A DNA stretch of 64,000 nucleotides from Escarpia spicata (GCA_963995525.1 OZ023206.1:45990990-46054989), one strand, 5' to 3'; shown: positions 24,510-36,139, counted from the stretch's first letter. Translations and numbers: made by a program. Notes: generated by a model from the letters alone, not told the origin.

Positions 24510-25270
24510 ATAGTCTTCGCGCATCATTAATTGCTGCATGGCAGGATGATTCCCATATAAGTTGAGGGGGTGTTCGATTGAAAAGTTCTGCCAGGGAGTA
24601 AATTGTAAAACGCGTTAAGCAGTCGTAAAGTCTAGATACTACGCTATATATGAACTTACCCTTCACTTTTTTAAATGAATTTGAAATACTATTTAACATT
24701 TGTTTCAGACGCGTTTCTCTTATTAGTAATGCACTTGCTACAGTTAGTCCAACACAGAGAGTGCACTAACATATATTTTCCATAGCAATTATTTGAATGA
24801 ATTATCTGAATGAAAATGTTGCGGTTTAGCTCCTGTTGCCACATTCACAATATTATCCACCTGTGTACCGTTTATTGAATACAGTGAGTTGACCAGCCGG
24901 TGTAGGTAAACTCGGTCTGTTAGAACACATTGACATATTGTGGCCAAAGTGTCTAAGAAACCCTTTTAACAAAGTGTCTGTGCAGTTAGAATGGTTTAAT
25001 AACGTTTTTTTAAAATAGTTAATTTTGGGAATGTAATATACAGACAGGCCGCATATTTACCGAAAGCTGTGACACATGCAGTATGGTATATGTGTTAGCA
25101 TACATGTATGCATGTCTACATATATGCGCTGAAACATATTCACTACTGATTACGATGACACACTGTGTTAGTATAATATAAAATACTTTACCAATTAAGC
25201 GATGGAAATTTACCGCAAAATCACAACAACATTTTAAACAGAAAACATAATATTATTATGCATTGTGTTT
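24510..25270. other. Spacer before CLCA last exon
   Basis: AT-rich, ordinary sequence. I looked for the CLCA exon that should precede the last exon and did not see one. Confidence 0.4.
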
Positions 25271-25274
25271 GCAG

Positions 25275-25835
25275 CTTCGCGTACGACATCCGCTACAGTA
25301 GAGACATAAAAGAGCTGCCGAATTCCTTCGAGAACGCCTCTCAACTTACCGATGCCGATATGATGTCAGGCAATCTAACCTCTCCGCTGCCGCCATCTGA
25401 GAGAGAGACAACTGTGATATGTTTACCGGAGGCATACGTTGGCCAAACTCTTTTCTTTGGTGTGAAGGTTAACCACAGTGCGAACAGAGTAAGTGATGTG
25501 TCTAACATTGTATCAGCTGCCATTGTCTACATACCACCAGAAGCACCATCGACCACGTCTGCTGCAAACTCCACGTCTACACCGGAACCGGAAGTTACAC
25601 CCATTGGTACATCTGCGCAGGCGCTGCTGGCAATTAAGTGGGCATTTTGCAATTGTGGTACCGGTGATGTTCTTCATCGCATTGGTGTTGGCTAGAAAAG
25701 ATGTACGACGTGGGAACAACGGAAGAGAACACAAGCACGCGGGACGTCCTAACAAGAGCGGCAACAACAACAGAGGTAATTTGCAATACATCGTAACAAG
25801 AACAAAAATCATATGTGTCTGGACCACGGAGTAAA
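25275..25835 (+). pseudogene. CLCA last exon, frameshifted before its TM segment
   Basis: An acceptor TTTGCAG|C at 25274/25275 opens a frame reading AYDIRYSRDIKELPNSFENA, then LPEAYVGQTLFFGVKVNH and SDVSNIVSAAIVYIPPEAP. This is the C-terminal CLCA region (in family members the matching stretch ends ...SNIARVSLFIPP). A Ser/Thr/Pro-rich linker follows and the frame stops at 25695. The neighbouring frame encodes FAIVVPVMFFIALVLARKDV, a good membrane anchor with a basic stop-transfer end. A one- or two-base change near 25635 therefore separates ectodomain from anchor. The exon starts in a different phase from the end of the first exon at 8414, so the two cannot simply be joined. It is probably the remains of a CLCA gene upstream of gene B. 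Confidence 0.75.
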
Positions 25836-26329
25836 CGAGAATCGACATCCTTCTACCACTCACATTTGGACTCACTCCAACAAAGAGGATATTTGGGAAT
25901 ACTAATTGGTGGTTGGTATTACAATGGAACTAATTATTACGAGCCTTAACGAGATTATTAGACGGCTACTTCGGCGTCAGAAGAACTATACGTGTTTAAC
26001 GACAGGACCATTAGGGGTGTATGTATCTAGCAGACAGGATATCAACTCAACCATACCCATACGTAAACTAACATGTTTACCTGTAATAAAACATTGGATA
26101 AATTGTTTTAATTACCGTTCTACTACTACTATACTACTACTACTACTACTATGAATATTAATAATAATATGAAGAAGAAGAATCAAAAAAATAATAACAA
26201 TAGTAATGTAAACTAATTTAACAAGATTTAACAAGATTTAACAAGATTGCCACCCAGAGAATTAACTCTAGGTAGCAGGTGGACAAGGAAGCCCTTGGCT
26301 TATCGAGAGTCCGACCTTTTTATCTATGT

Positions 26330-28194
26330 GTATCCCGCCCGTCTGAGGTATGTGTCGATTTTATTTTTAAACATATTCACGCTACTAGCACCCACACAAT
26401 CAGCAGGTAATCTGTTCCATTCATTTACAGTCCTTTGTGAAAATTAAAACTTTCTTATATCCAATCTACTCTGCTCCTTTTGCTAATGCAAGATCATGTC
26501 CTCTAGTCCTTCTATCTTTCTTAACTGAGAAAAACATATTTCTATCAATATTTTCATAACCCTTCAATATTTTAAACACTTCTATCTGATCTCCTCTCAA
26601 TCTCCTGGTCTCTAGTGTTGTTAAACCGCATTTTTTAGGCGTATTTCATAACTAAGATCCCTCAGATTTGGTATCATTTTAGCTGCTCTCCTCTGCACTC
26701 TTTCTAGCATATCTATGTCCTTCCTGCGATATGGCCTCCACGCTTGAATACAATATTCTAAATGAGGCCTAACTATTGCTTTGTACAGCGGTATTATTAG
26801 CTCTTTTTCCTTATACGTTATGTTTCGCCTAATTAATCCAAGGATTTGATTTCCCTTTGAAGCTGCAATTCCGCACTGCTCTGAAATCTTCATATCAGCA
26901 CTAACGGTTAACCCTAAGTCCTTTTCTTTTACAGTAGTACTTAGTACAGTACCCCCCATTGTATATTCTACCTCTTCGTTCCCATGTCCTATGTGGAGGC
27001 ATTTACATTTCCCAAAATTGAACATCATTTGCCACTTTTCAGACCATTTGATCAACCTGTCAAGATCATCTTGTAAATGCTGTCTATCTCCATCACTTTT
27101 AATCCTTCTAAACACTTTTGTATCATCCGCAAATTTCAACACCTTGCTTGTTATTTCATCATCCAAATCGTTGATGTATATTAAGTATAATATAGGACCT
27201 AATACTGACCCCTGTGGTACCCCACTCAATACCGATTTCCAGTTTGAAGCCTCCCCATCAACTACTACTCGTTGTCTTCTGTCAATCAGCCATTGTTCTA
27301 TCCAGTTTATTATACCATTTCCTATGCCATGGGCCTTTAGTTTAAGCAGTAATCTTTGATGTGGTACTTTGTCAAAAGCTTTTTGAAAATCTAAGTAGAC
27401 GATATCTACTGGTGATCCCTCATCTACCCACTTAGTGATGTCTTCCAAAAAACATAACATATTTGTTAAGCATGACCTCGCTTTAAAAAAACCATGTTGA
27501 GATGGGTTTATCAAGTTTTGTTTAACAAGAAAATCCACCATGTGATCTTTAATTAGTCTTTCTAATAATTTACAAATCACTGATGTTAAACTCACTGGTC
27601 TATAGTTCTCTGACTTGTTTCTCGAACCTTTTTTGAATAACGGTATAATGTTTGCTTCTTTCCATCTAAAGGATCCACTCCATCTTCTAATGACAAGTTG
27701 AAAACTGTTGCAAGTGGTATGCTAATTTGTTCTACAATTTCCAATAGTAGTTTGGGTGGAATACCATCCACTCCAGGTGATTTATTATCCTTCATAGCCC
27801 TTATTTTCTTAGCTACCATTTCCGTGGTTACAATTAATTGTCCTAAATAGTCTTAATCTGCCCTATTGAACTTAGCCTCTGGTATTGGCAGTGAACTAAT
27901 ATCTTCCCTGGTAAACACTGAACTAAAGTACTCATTCAGGTCTTCTGCCATTGTGAATCCCTCTGATATTATATTTCCAGCACTATCTTCTAGAGGACCG
28001 ACCTTATCTTGAACTTTCTGTTTGCTTCGAACATATGCATAAAAACTCTTGCTGTCATGTTTTATATTACTAGCTAATTGTTGTTCATAGCTTCTCTTTG
28101 AATTTCTAATTTCAGCTGTAGCTTGGTTAAGTGCTTCTTTATAATTGTTGTAGTCTTCATCATTTCCAGTACATTTATATGACTTCCACATCAT
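26330..28194 (-). pseudogene. CR1 ORF2 reverse transcriptase part
   Basis: Minus-strand pieces cover linker, palm and thumb: NKSPGVDGIPPKLL, YLDFQKAFDKVPH, SGVPQGSVLGPILY, the catalytic FADDTKVF, then RPHLEYCIQAWRPY. Lesions: an in-frame stop at 27853-27855, a one-base loss near 27667 (the frame changes inside the LEDGV...WKEAN region), and a one-base loss in an A-run near 26630, where the sister copy at 12705 has seven A and this copy six. Otherwise the motifs are intact. RT copies element RNA at the nicked target (target-primed reverse transcription). Confidence 0.85.
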
Positions 28195-28221
28195 TTGTTT
28201 ATACTTAATTTTTCTAATGGC

Positions 28222-29220
28222 TTATTTCGATAAGTGTTTCTTTTTGGACCGTTTTCCTTGTTTTTTGAATGGTACAAATTTATCGATTATGCACTTAATT
28301 TCACTCTTTAATATATTCCAACATTCTGTTGCCGTCTTATTTTTCAGTGTCTTATTCCAGTCTATCTTTGCTAAATATTTCCTCATGTCCTTATACCTTC
28401 CTTTGTGGAAATTTCTCCTATACTGCTTTTTGCTATTCCTTTCTGATTTTACTTTGATGGTAAAATGTATCTGGTTGTGATCGCTACTCCCCAGTGGCTC
28501 ACATATCTTGACATTGTCGACTAATTCATTATGTGAGGAAAATACTATGTCTAACACATTCTCACCCCTATTTGGTTCTAGCACATGTTGAGAAAGGAAT
28601 GTATCTTGAACTAAAACTAAAAACTTGTGGTCCTCTCTCCCCATACTCTGTAGAGATTTCCATTGTATATGCCCATGGTTAAAATCCCCCATAATAATAC
28701 AGTCCCGTTTGCTTACTTCCCTTATAGCGTTTTGTATTTTTTCATTCTCTTCTATGCTTATGTTTGGACTTCGATAAACTAACCCAACTGTTAACGTTGA
28801 GTTTCCTGTAACTATGTTACACCAAACAGCTTCTTCGCAATCTGCTTCTCTTTCTAATTTTATTTCATAAGCCTGAATAGATTCTTTAATATATAAAATA
28901 ACTCCACCTCCCTTTCTTCCTATTCTATCTTTTCTAAACATTACATATCCTGTCAGTTCCAATTCAGCATCTGATATATCGGTGGTGGTCCATGATTCGG
29001 TTATACCTATTATATGAGGGTCAATATCTTCTAACATAATGTTTAGGTCATTTCTTTTGTTTACTATACTCCATGCATTTAAACAAACACATTTATATCC
29101 AGCTTCAGAAGAGTTTTCCAGACTGTTATTTGTTGATTTATTTGTGCTGTCTTTATTTATGCCTCCATTTTCAGGCTTTTCTGTGAGTCCCCCCTGCGAA
29201 TCTAATTTAAATAGATGCAA
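28222..29220 (-). pseudogene. CR1 ORF2 endonuclease domain
   Basis: Open frame of 332 codons with the motifs of an AP-like endonuclease: CLNAWSIVNKRNDL (catalytic Asn), GITESWTT (catalytic Glu), GRKGGGVILYIKES, MGDFNHGHIQW (Asp and Asn) and SSDHNQIHF (Asp-His). All catalytic positions look intact. It stops at 28222-28224 with an in-frame stop, after which the family sequence continues in the same frame, so ORF2 is cut between endonuclease and RT. The enzyme nicks target DNA to prime insertion. Confidence 0.85.
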
Positions 29221-29276
29221 CCTGTCCCACTGTCAGCAGATTGCAGCAGATTCTCTGAGAAAACTGCTGCCCCCTT

Positions 29277-30410
29277 TCAACTAAGCTGGAGGCCATCTCT
29301 CATGTACATATCTTCCCTCCCAACAAAGTATCCCCATAAATCTGTGAATCCCACCCCCTCTTCTTCACACATCTGCTCAGCTAGTGCATTGATCGCCATC
29401 CTCTTGCAGTTTCTATACGTTGCCCCCCTTCCTCCCATTACTGGCAAAATTCCTGACAAAATAACCTGTTCGACTCTCGTCTTCTTTAGCTTCCTCACTA
29501 ACTGTCTATACTTCTGTACTATCGCAGTTGTTCCCTCCCTGTCTGCATTATTTGTTCCTACATGTACCAGTATAGACCCCCCCTTGCCATGTCCCAATAC
29601 CTTCTCTACCCTGTCAGTTACATGTTCAATCCTAGCCCCAGGTAAACAAACAACGATGTCCTTCCCCTCGCTCAGTGTCTTGTCCGTCTTCCTCATAATG
29701 GAGTCACCCATAAACACCCTCTCTTTCCTCATTGCCCCCTCAATCACTGCCTTAGAATAGCTCCTTCTTCGGTTCGCATCTGTCTGGTTGTTGTCTTTCC
29801 CCCCTGCCGTCTTCTCTCCTGTCACATTCTCTTCCGATCCATTCTTTCCTGTCGCTTTTTCTCTTGTCACCTTTCCTCCTGTCAGCGTCCCTTTTATCGA
29901 CTTCTCTTCTATCACATGTGCTCTCACTTCACTTTGTCCCTTCTTCTTTCGTCCCGTCTCATTTTCCTCTCTCCTCTCCCGTTCCATCTTCCCTCCCTCC
30001 TTCTCTACAGTCACTTTCTTCCCTGTCACCTTCACGCTTGTCACGTTTTCTGTTGTCGATTTTCCAATTTCTTCCCCTCCAATCACCTTCTCTCTTCTCA
30101 ATCTCCTTTCCTCAGTTTTCTTGCCACTGCTATTCTCCTTCAGTCTTGCAGTATCCTCACCTCTCTCCCTGTCGTCTCTCTCCATTCGACCTGCCTCCTT
30201 GCTAATTCCCATCTCCATTCCCTTCACAATATCTGTCAACCTAACTATCTCCTTCTGCAAACACTCCACCTTCCAACATCCAATGCACTGAAAGGTGAAT
30301 CCTTCCGCCATGGTTTCTGCCCATGACTTTCCATACCCGGACGATGCAAAATCTACCCAGCTGTGGCAGTGATCGCACACCAAGTGTCGCTTTGCCTTGA
30401 CTTGCCGCAT
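29277..30410 (-). CDS. CR1 ORF1, SGNH-esterase type
   Basis: Open frame of 377 codons. The first 60 residues hold paired cysteines and histidines (CDHCHSW...CIGCWKVEC), a zinc-binding module resembling a PHD finger. Then comes a coiled-coil-like, charged region with Thr/Glu/Lys-rich repeats (about 65-230). An SGNH hydrolase domain follows: FMGDSIMRK (catalytic Ser block) and VHVGTNNADREG (Asn block). The last block reads YMRDGLQLS where family members have a His in the DGLHLS position, so the catalytic histidine appears replaced by Gln. A stop follows directly, yet the downstream codons still look like the family C-terminus, so the stop is premature. Confidence 0.8.
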   Translation of the reverse strand: MRQVKAKRHLVCDHCHSWVDFASSGYGKSWAETMAEGFTFQCIGCWKVECLQKEIVRLTDIVKGMEMGISKEAGRMERDDRERGEDTARLKENSSGKKTEERRLRREKVIGGEEIGKSTTENVTSVKVTGKKVTVEKEGGKMERERREENETGRKKKGQSEVRAHVIEEKSIKGTLTGGKVTREKATGKNGSEENVTGEKTAGGKDNNQTDANRRRSYSKAVIEGAMRKERVFMGDSIMRKTDKTLSEGKDIVVCLPGARIEHVTDRVEKVLGHGKGGSILVHVGTNNADREGTTAIVQKYRQLVRKLKKTRVEQVILSGILPVMGGRGATYRNCKRMAINALAEQMCEEEGVGFTDLWGYFVGREDMYMRDGLQLS

Positions 30411-30439
30411 ATCCCGATCAGAATTTATTTAATAACTTA

Positions 30440-31700
30440 ACTAACTTAGTCTTTATAAAGACTGTTTCCTGTGTACTACAGCACACTTTAGGTTACACAT
30501 TTCAATTACACAGCCGTCTATTTATCCTAAGGTTGTAAAAACGTTGTACGTTCATTCATGTATTCGACGTTGAAGACAAGGGAGAAATATAGTGCTGTCC
30601 TGCAATGCTTTGTTTGTACGCATTTCGATATCCATGATACATAACATTTGTACACACTGGTGCACCCAACAAACACAATACTCGTGCTCAGACACGTCCA
30701 CGCGCACACAAACACACGCGCACTGCTGACTTGTATGTAACATTGCATTTTCGGTGGCATAGTTTCATTACTGTTGATGTCATGGCTAGGTCAGAAGGAT
30801 AAACATCGCTCTGGCCTAACGCCCAACTCATTTTCAGCTAGAAATCAGCCGTCGGGATATCGGGGTTTCGTTAGAATCCACCACTGTGAGTCTGTTAACG
30901 TTAAAATGCTAATTATATTTGCAAATTGTTTGTTTATGTTAACTATTTTTGGAGGGTAACACCAATAAGTTTCATTTTTTCCCTTTTAATGTTTGTTGAT
31001 ATTATATATAAGAGGTATTACGCATGCATAATTGTACATGTACTATGTACTGTCACAATAAATTTTCCATCACAGAATAACTTCTTGTACGCTAATACCA
31101 TGTCGCCTGTCTGCTGTTGCGCGAACGTACACAATATGTGTGTAACTTAAAATGTTGTGGAAATAGTCTTCACGTGACTGTTAAAGGTGTTAGCTAAGTT
31201 GCGCATTTGTATATAATGACAATTTTATTAATATAATGGAATTTGTATTGCTTAATAGAGTCACATTTTAAAATAATATTTGCTTTTCTTGTCACTACAA
31301 CATTTGTTGTACCTGTTTACCTCAGTTAATGCCTCACATTTGTTCAAACGTTATGTTTCTTAAGCAAGACAATGAACCGTGTCCTACTGGTTATTCGCGT
31401 ATGTGTGTTTGCGCGCTCGTGCACGTGCGCGTGTGTGTGCATGCACGCGTGTGTGTGTGTGTGTGCGTGTGTGCGTGTGTGCGTGTGTGCGTGTGTGTGT
31501 GTGTGTGCATGTTTGCGTGCAAGTGTGCGTGTTTGAGTGTGTACGGGCGAAGTGTTTGGGTATTGTTTTGCATATTGCACACGTGTGTTTAACGGGATAT
31601 AATACGTTATATTAATACTACATAATAACTTCAATGTTGCCTACGATACCTCGTGGCTATTCACGCACAATCATTAATACATGTAATTATGCACAAACAA
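30440..31700. other. Spacer with GT-rich microsatellite
   Basis: GT/GC-rich alternating sequence at about 31400-31545; otherwise no recognised content. Cys-Val frames in the microsatellite are composition artefacts. Confidence 0.4.
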
Positions 31701-31992
31701 CATTTCGGAGCTGTTCGTTTCATTTAGGTAATCTTGCGGTTACCAAAATGTCACGTCCCATAATAAATCGTGTCGCTCTTGATGTTCTTTCATGATACCA
31801 GTCACGCAAATGTGTCGGTTATCGGTGACATCAAAGTTCAAAGCAAACGAGGCTGAGCGCGTTCACTTTCCGTGTCGTGCACTTGATGAAGGAAAGGGAA
31901 GCTTCGGAACTGCCTCGTCTGGCACAATCGGACGTCTACTGTAAGTTGTACAGATTCGGGATCAATGCGGGCTAGCAAGAATTTGAAACAAA

Positions 31993-32271
31993 ATGTTTCA
32001 CTTTCGATTACAAATATTCAACTGTTACTTCCTTGTGCACTTGTTTTCCCTGAAGCATATTGCGCTGGTTGGAATATGTGTCACATGTTGCTCAATGTCA
32101 AATAACAATCCAACAATCAACACAAACACTGCTGAAACATTATTGTACAACGGATTTATTCCTGGTCGCCTGCCTCCAAAAGGTAATGAGCGTGACCGAC
32201 CCATCTATTTGCCTATCGGTAGGGGCTTGATTGGAGAATGGAATGCATCTGCATGCACGGATATCCCTTGA
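31993..32271 (+). pseudogene. Small ORF in copy A, unknown function
   Basis: A frame of 92 codons begins with a hydrophobic stretch (residues 5-33, possible signal peptide) and contains NGFIPGRLPPKGNERDRPIY and GLIGEWNASACTDIP before a TGA. In copy B the same position reads on through TAC. I do not recognise the family. The conserved Pro/Arg-rich core shared by both copies suggests a coding past, but non-coding repeat sequence is also possible. Confidence 0.35.
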
Positions 32272-33169
32272 TCAATCGTCATGTACCGCATGGTGTCCAA
32301 TATCCATAGCGTACCACGAAAAGGTTGTGTCGGACTCTTGTCTATGGACATACTCTAAACCAGCAAGGAAGACTTAAACATTCGACTCCCTTTTCGCACG
32401 CAGATACTATTCTGCTACCACTAGTTGTAAACGTGAGTACAGCGTAAGCACAGCCCACTACATATGTTGTGAAATATGATGCACTATGACATATGACGCA
32501 TCACACAGACATGTGTTCATACAGCCACCATGTTGAAAATAGAACACCAATATATTGCATGATGCATGACTGGGGACAGCAGACGTGCATAAAATAATAC
32601 TAATAGAAATGTAATATTAATAGGTGTTTTAATATTCATATCATTAAAACTAAATGGCTCAATGTAGACGATGGAAAGGGCACCTACGGAATACTCCAGT
32701 AATGTATTCAATTCTCCAGAGTAGGACCTAAATATATACGATATATAAACACCTGCTGTAAGGATGTGAGACGGGAAAGATTTCTGAAAAAAATAAAACG
32801 ACAACAAAGCGTACATTATTAGGTGTTAAATTGCCAACTTCATTAATCAGATGCCATCACTTTCTAAAAAAATTATTTACCCTGGGTTTTTACAGAGATC
32901 TCAATCGAATGGGATGACTACGCCTGATTGTGCATAACCATTAAATACAGGCATAGTGGGTGAAGTGTGCTTGGATCTGGAGCAGTGATCGTTATCAGGA
33001 AAAATAATGAATTGACGCTCGCAATCAGGATGCGGAAAAGAACTATAACTCGCAGTCCAGAGGTATAGGACCTAAGGCAAAAACTGTCATGTGACAATGT
33101 CGTGTTTTATAATTAACGCTGCAGTCATCCTTTAGAGTTCTATTCATGGGCGAGTAGATAATGCGAGTA

Positions 33170-33300
33170 GGTACAGAAATTCACCAATGCGTAGCCAACC
33201 AATCGCGACTGAACGCCGAAAGGGTGGAACAATCCCCGCAGTATTTTAAAGCCCGTCAGCAGCGTTAACTACTACGCCAGTTGGAGAGGGTTATACGTTT
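33170..33300 (+). promoter_or_regulatory. Possible promoter-like segment, copy A
   Basis: CAGTATTTTAAAGCCCGTCAGCAGCG includes a TATA-like TATTTTAAAG. The same segment occurs in copy B (about 35360-35490) and as a diverged third copy at about 37495-37625, where the surrounding GAATGCTGAAAGGGCGAGAC and GTAGTGTTTTGAAG are still recognisable. Preservation in three copies is the main reason to flag it. Confidence 0.3.
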
Positions 33301-33399
33301 AGCTGGCTGCAAGATAACAGTCGTCGTCACGCGTGTTTTCGTGTAGCTCAGCAAAATGAATACTAGCTAGTAGTTTTCTGTTATAAGTGTACGTGCATT

Positions 33400-33523
33400 G
33401 GTGAGTGTGTGCGTGTGTGCGCATATGCGTGTGTGTGCGTGTGTATATATGTTCGCGTGCATGTATATGTATGGACTTGTGCGTTAGCTTGTGTATGTTT
33501 CCTTGTGAGTTTGTGTGTGCGGT

Positions 33524-33555
<32 letters not shown>

Positions 33556-33888
33556 TGTGAGAGTGTGTGTATGCGTGCGTGTGTGCGTGCGTGCGCGTAT
33601 GTGCATGTGTTTGTGCGCGCGTTTGTGAGTATGCGCGTGCGCACGTGTGCTCGTATGTGTATGTGGTTGCTCTCACATCCTACTAGACGTGTTTGCTGGT
33701 ATGTCGCGTTTGCATGTATATCCGTTCGTGGCGTGCGTGTGCATGTTCGCGTGCATGTATATGTAAGGGCGTGTGCGTTTGTACGCTTGTGCGTTAGCTT
33801 GTGTATGTTTCCTTGTGAGTTAATGTGTGCTGGCATATGTGTGTGTGTGTGTGTGTATGAATGTGTGAGTGTGTTTGCGTGCGTGCGT
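33400..33888. repeat. GT-rich microsatellite of copy A
   Basis: Alternating GT/GC/TA sequence, interrupted by a non-repetitive phrase (CTCTCACATCCTACTAGACG near 33670) that recurs near 35807 and, altered, near 36105. Confidence 0.9.
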
Positions 33889-35694
33889 ACGGAGCAGTTC
33901 GTTTCAGTGAGGTAATCTTGCGGTTACCAAAACGTCACGTCCCATAATAGATCGTGTCGCTCTTGGTGTCCTTTCATGATACCAGTCACGCAAATGTGTC
34001 GGTTATCGGTCACATCAAAGTTCAAAGCAAACGAGGCAATACCGCCGCTTGAGCGCGTTCACTTTCGGTGTCGTGCACTTGATGAATGAAAGGAAAGCTT
34101 CGGAACTGCCTCGTCTGGCACAATCGGACGTCTACTGTACGTTTTGCAGATTCGTGATCAATGCGGGCTAGCAAAAAGTTGAAACAAAATGTTTCACTTT
34201 CGATTACATGTTCAACTAGTACTTCCTTGTACACTTGTTTTCCCTGAAGCATATTGCGCTGGTTGGAATATGTGTCACATGTTGCTCAATGTCAACTAAC
34301 AATCTAACAATCAACATGAACACTGCTGAAACATAATTGAACAACGGATTTATTCCTGGTCGCCTGCCTCCAAAAGGTAATGAGCGTGACCGACCCATCT
34401 ATTTGTCTATCGATAGGGGCTTGATTGGAGAATGGAATGCATCTGCATGCACGGATATCCCTTACGCAATCGCCATGTACCGCATGGTGTCCAAAATAAA
34501 TGTAGCGTACCACGGAAAGATTGTGTCGGACACTTGTCTATGGACATACTCTAAACCAGCAAGGAATACTTAAATATTCGACTGCCTTTTCGCACGCAGA
34601 CACTATTCTGCTGCCACTAGTTGTAAACGTGAGTTCAGCGTAAGCACAGCCCACTACATATGTTGTGAAAAATGGTACACTGCGACATATGACGCATCAC
34701 ACAGACATGTGTTCATATAGCCACCATGTTGAACATAGAAAACCAATATATTGCATGATGCATGACTGGGCACAGCAGACGTGCATACTATAATACTAAT
34801 AGAAATGTAATATTAATAGGTGTTTTAATATTCATATCATTAAAACTAAATGGCTCAATGTAGACGATGGAAAAGGACACCTACGGAATACTCCAGTAAT
34901 GTATTCAATTCTCCAGAGTAGGACCTAAATATATACGATGTATAAACACCTGCTGTAAGGGTGTGAGAGGGGAAAGATCTCTGAAAAAATGTAACGACAA
35001 CAAAGCGTACATTATTAGGTGTTAAATTGCCAACTTCCTTAATCAGATGCCGTCACTTAAAAAAAAAATATTTACCCTGGGTTTTTACAGAGATCTCAAT
35101 CGCCTGATTGTGCATAACCATTCAATACAGGCATAGTGGGTGAAGTTGGGCTCGGATCTGGAGCAGTGATCGTTATCAGGAAAAATAATGAATTGACGCT
35201 CGCAATCAGGATGCGGAAAAGAACTATAACTCGCAGCCCAGAGGTATCGGGCCTAAGGCAAAAACTGTCATGTGACAATGTCGTGTTTTATAATTAGCGC
35301 TGCAGTCAGCCTTTAGAGATCTATTCATGGGCGAGTAGATAATGCGAGTAGGTACAGAAATTCACCCATGCGTAACCAACCAATCGCGACTGAACGCTGA
35401 AAGGGTGGGGCAATCCCCGCAGTATTTTAAAGCCCGTCAGCAGCGTTAACTACTACGCCAGTTGGAGAGGGTTATACGTTCATCTGGCTGCAAGATAACA
35501 GTCGTCGTCACGCGTGTTTTCGTGTAGCTCAGCAAAATGAATACTTGCCAGTAGTTTTCTGTTATAAGTGTATGTGCGTTGGTGAGTGTGTGCGTGTGTG
35601 CGCATATGCGTGTGTGTGTGCGTGCGTGTATATGTTCGCGTGCATGTATGTGTATGGACTTGTGCGTTAGCTTGTGTTTGTTTCCTTGTTAGTT

Positions 35695-35726
<32 letters not shown>

Positions 35727-36070
35727 TGCGCGTATGTGCATGTATTTGTGCGCGCGTTTGTGAGTATGCGCGTGCGCACGTGTGCTCGTACGTGTATGTG
35801 GTTGCTCTCACATCCTACTAGACGTGTTTGCTGGTATGTCGCATTTGCACATATGCATTCGTGACGTGCGTGTGCATGTTCGCGTGCATGTATATGTATG
35901 GGCGTGTGCGTGTGTACGCTTGTGCCTTATCTTGTGTATGTTTCCTTGTGAGTTTATGTGTGCTGGCGTATGTGTGTGTGTATGTATGAATGTGTGTGTG
36001 TGTTTGCGTGCGTGCGTACGCATATATGCGTGTGTTTGTGCGCGCGTTTGTGAATGTCCGCATGCGCACG
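33889..36070 (+). repeat. Tandem duplication, copy B
   Basis: Second copy of the 2.18-kb unit. It lacks a short piece near 35100 present in copy A (about 32907-32925), and its GT-rich tract is shorter and rearranged. The right border is blurred because both copies end in GT-rich repeats. Confidence 0.85.
34337..34573 (+). pseudogene. Small ORF remnant in copy B
   Basis: Corresponds to the copy A ORF but is broken in a complementary way. The N-terminal part is out of frame (a small deletion near 34206) and an in-frame TAA lies just before NGFIPGRLPPKGNERDRPIY. The downstream half stays open through GLIGEWNASACTDIP and about 36 further residues (including SDTCLWTYSKPARNT) where copy A stops. 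Neither copy alone encodes the whole frame. Confidence 0.35.
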
Positions 36071-36090
36071 TGTGCGCGTATTAATGTGTG
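35580..36090. repeat. GT-rich microsatellite of copy B
   Basis: Same composition as 33400-33888, including a run of GTGC tetranucleotides at about 35706-35730. Confidence 0.9.
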
Positions 36091-36139
36091 TGTGAAATGT
36101 GGATGCTCTCGCATCCTACTAGAGTATGTTTTGTGGTAT

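Larger units (their letters stand above)
26216..30430 (-). mobile_element. Near-complete CR1-type non-LTR retrotransposon
   Basis: The minus strand carries ORF1 (zinc-binding start plus SGNH esterase) from 30410, then ORF2 (AP-like endonuclease plus reverse transcriptase) from 29220 to about 26330, then a tail of three TTAAATCTTG units at the 26216-26248 edge. An esterase-type ORF1 and a short microsatellite tail are hallmarks of the CR1 clade. I count three in-frame stops and two one-base losses, listed under the ORFs, so this copy is recently dead. The 3-prime part is almost identical to the fragment at 12198-13132. The 5-prime end is approximate. Confidence 0.9.
31707..33888 (+). repeat. 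Tandem duplication, copy A (about 2.18 kb)
   Basis: Matches 33889 to about 36070 at a constant offset of 2181-2182 bp over most of its length. It includes the TAATCTTGCGGTTACCAAAA start, a small ORF region, the GTTTTTACAGAGATCTCAATCG stretch, a segment with CAGTATTTTAAAGCCCGTCA, and a GT-rich end. Scattered substitutions and small indels separate the copies. Confidence 0.9.

Noticed and set aside
8235..25695. A two-exon gene made of the CLCA first and last exons
   Set aside because: The first ends in phase 0, while the last needs two bases from the previous exon; joining would be out of frame and the whole enzyme and VWA part would be missing.
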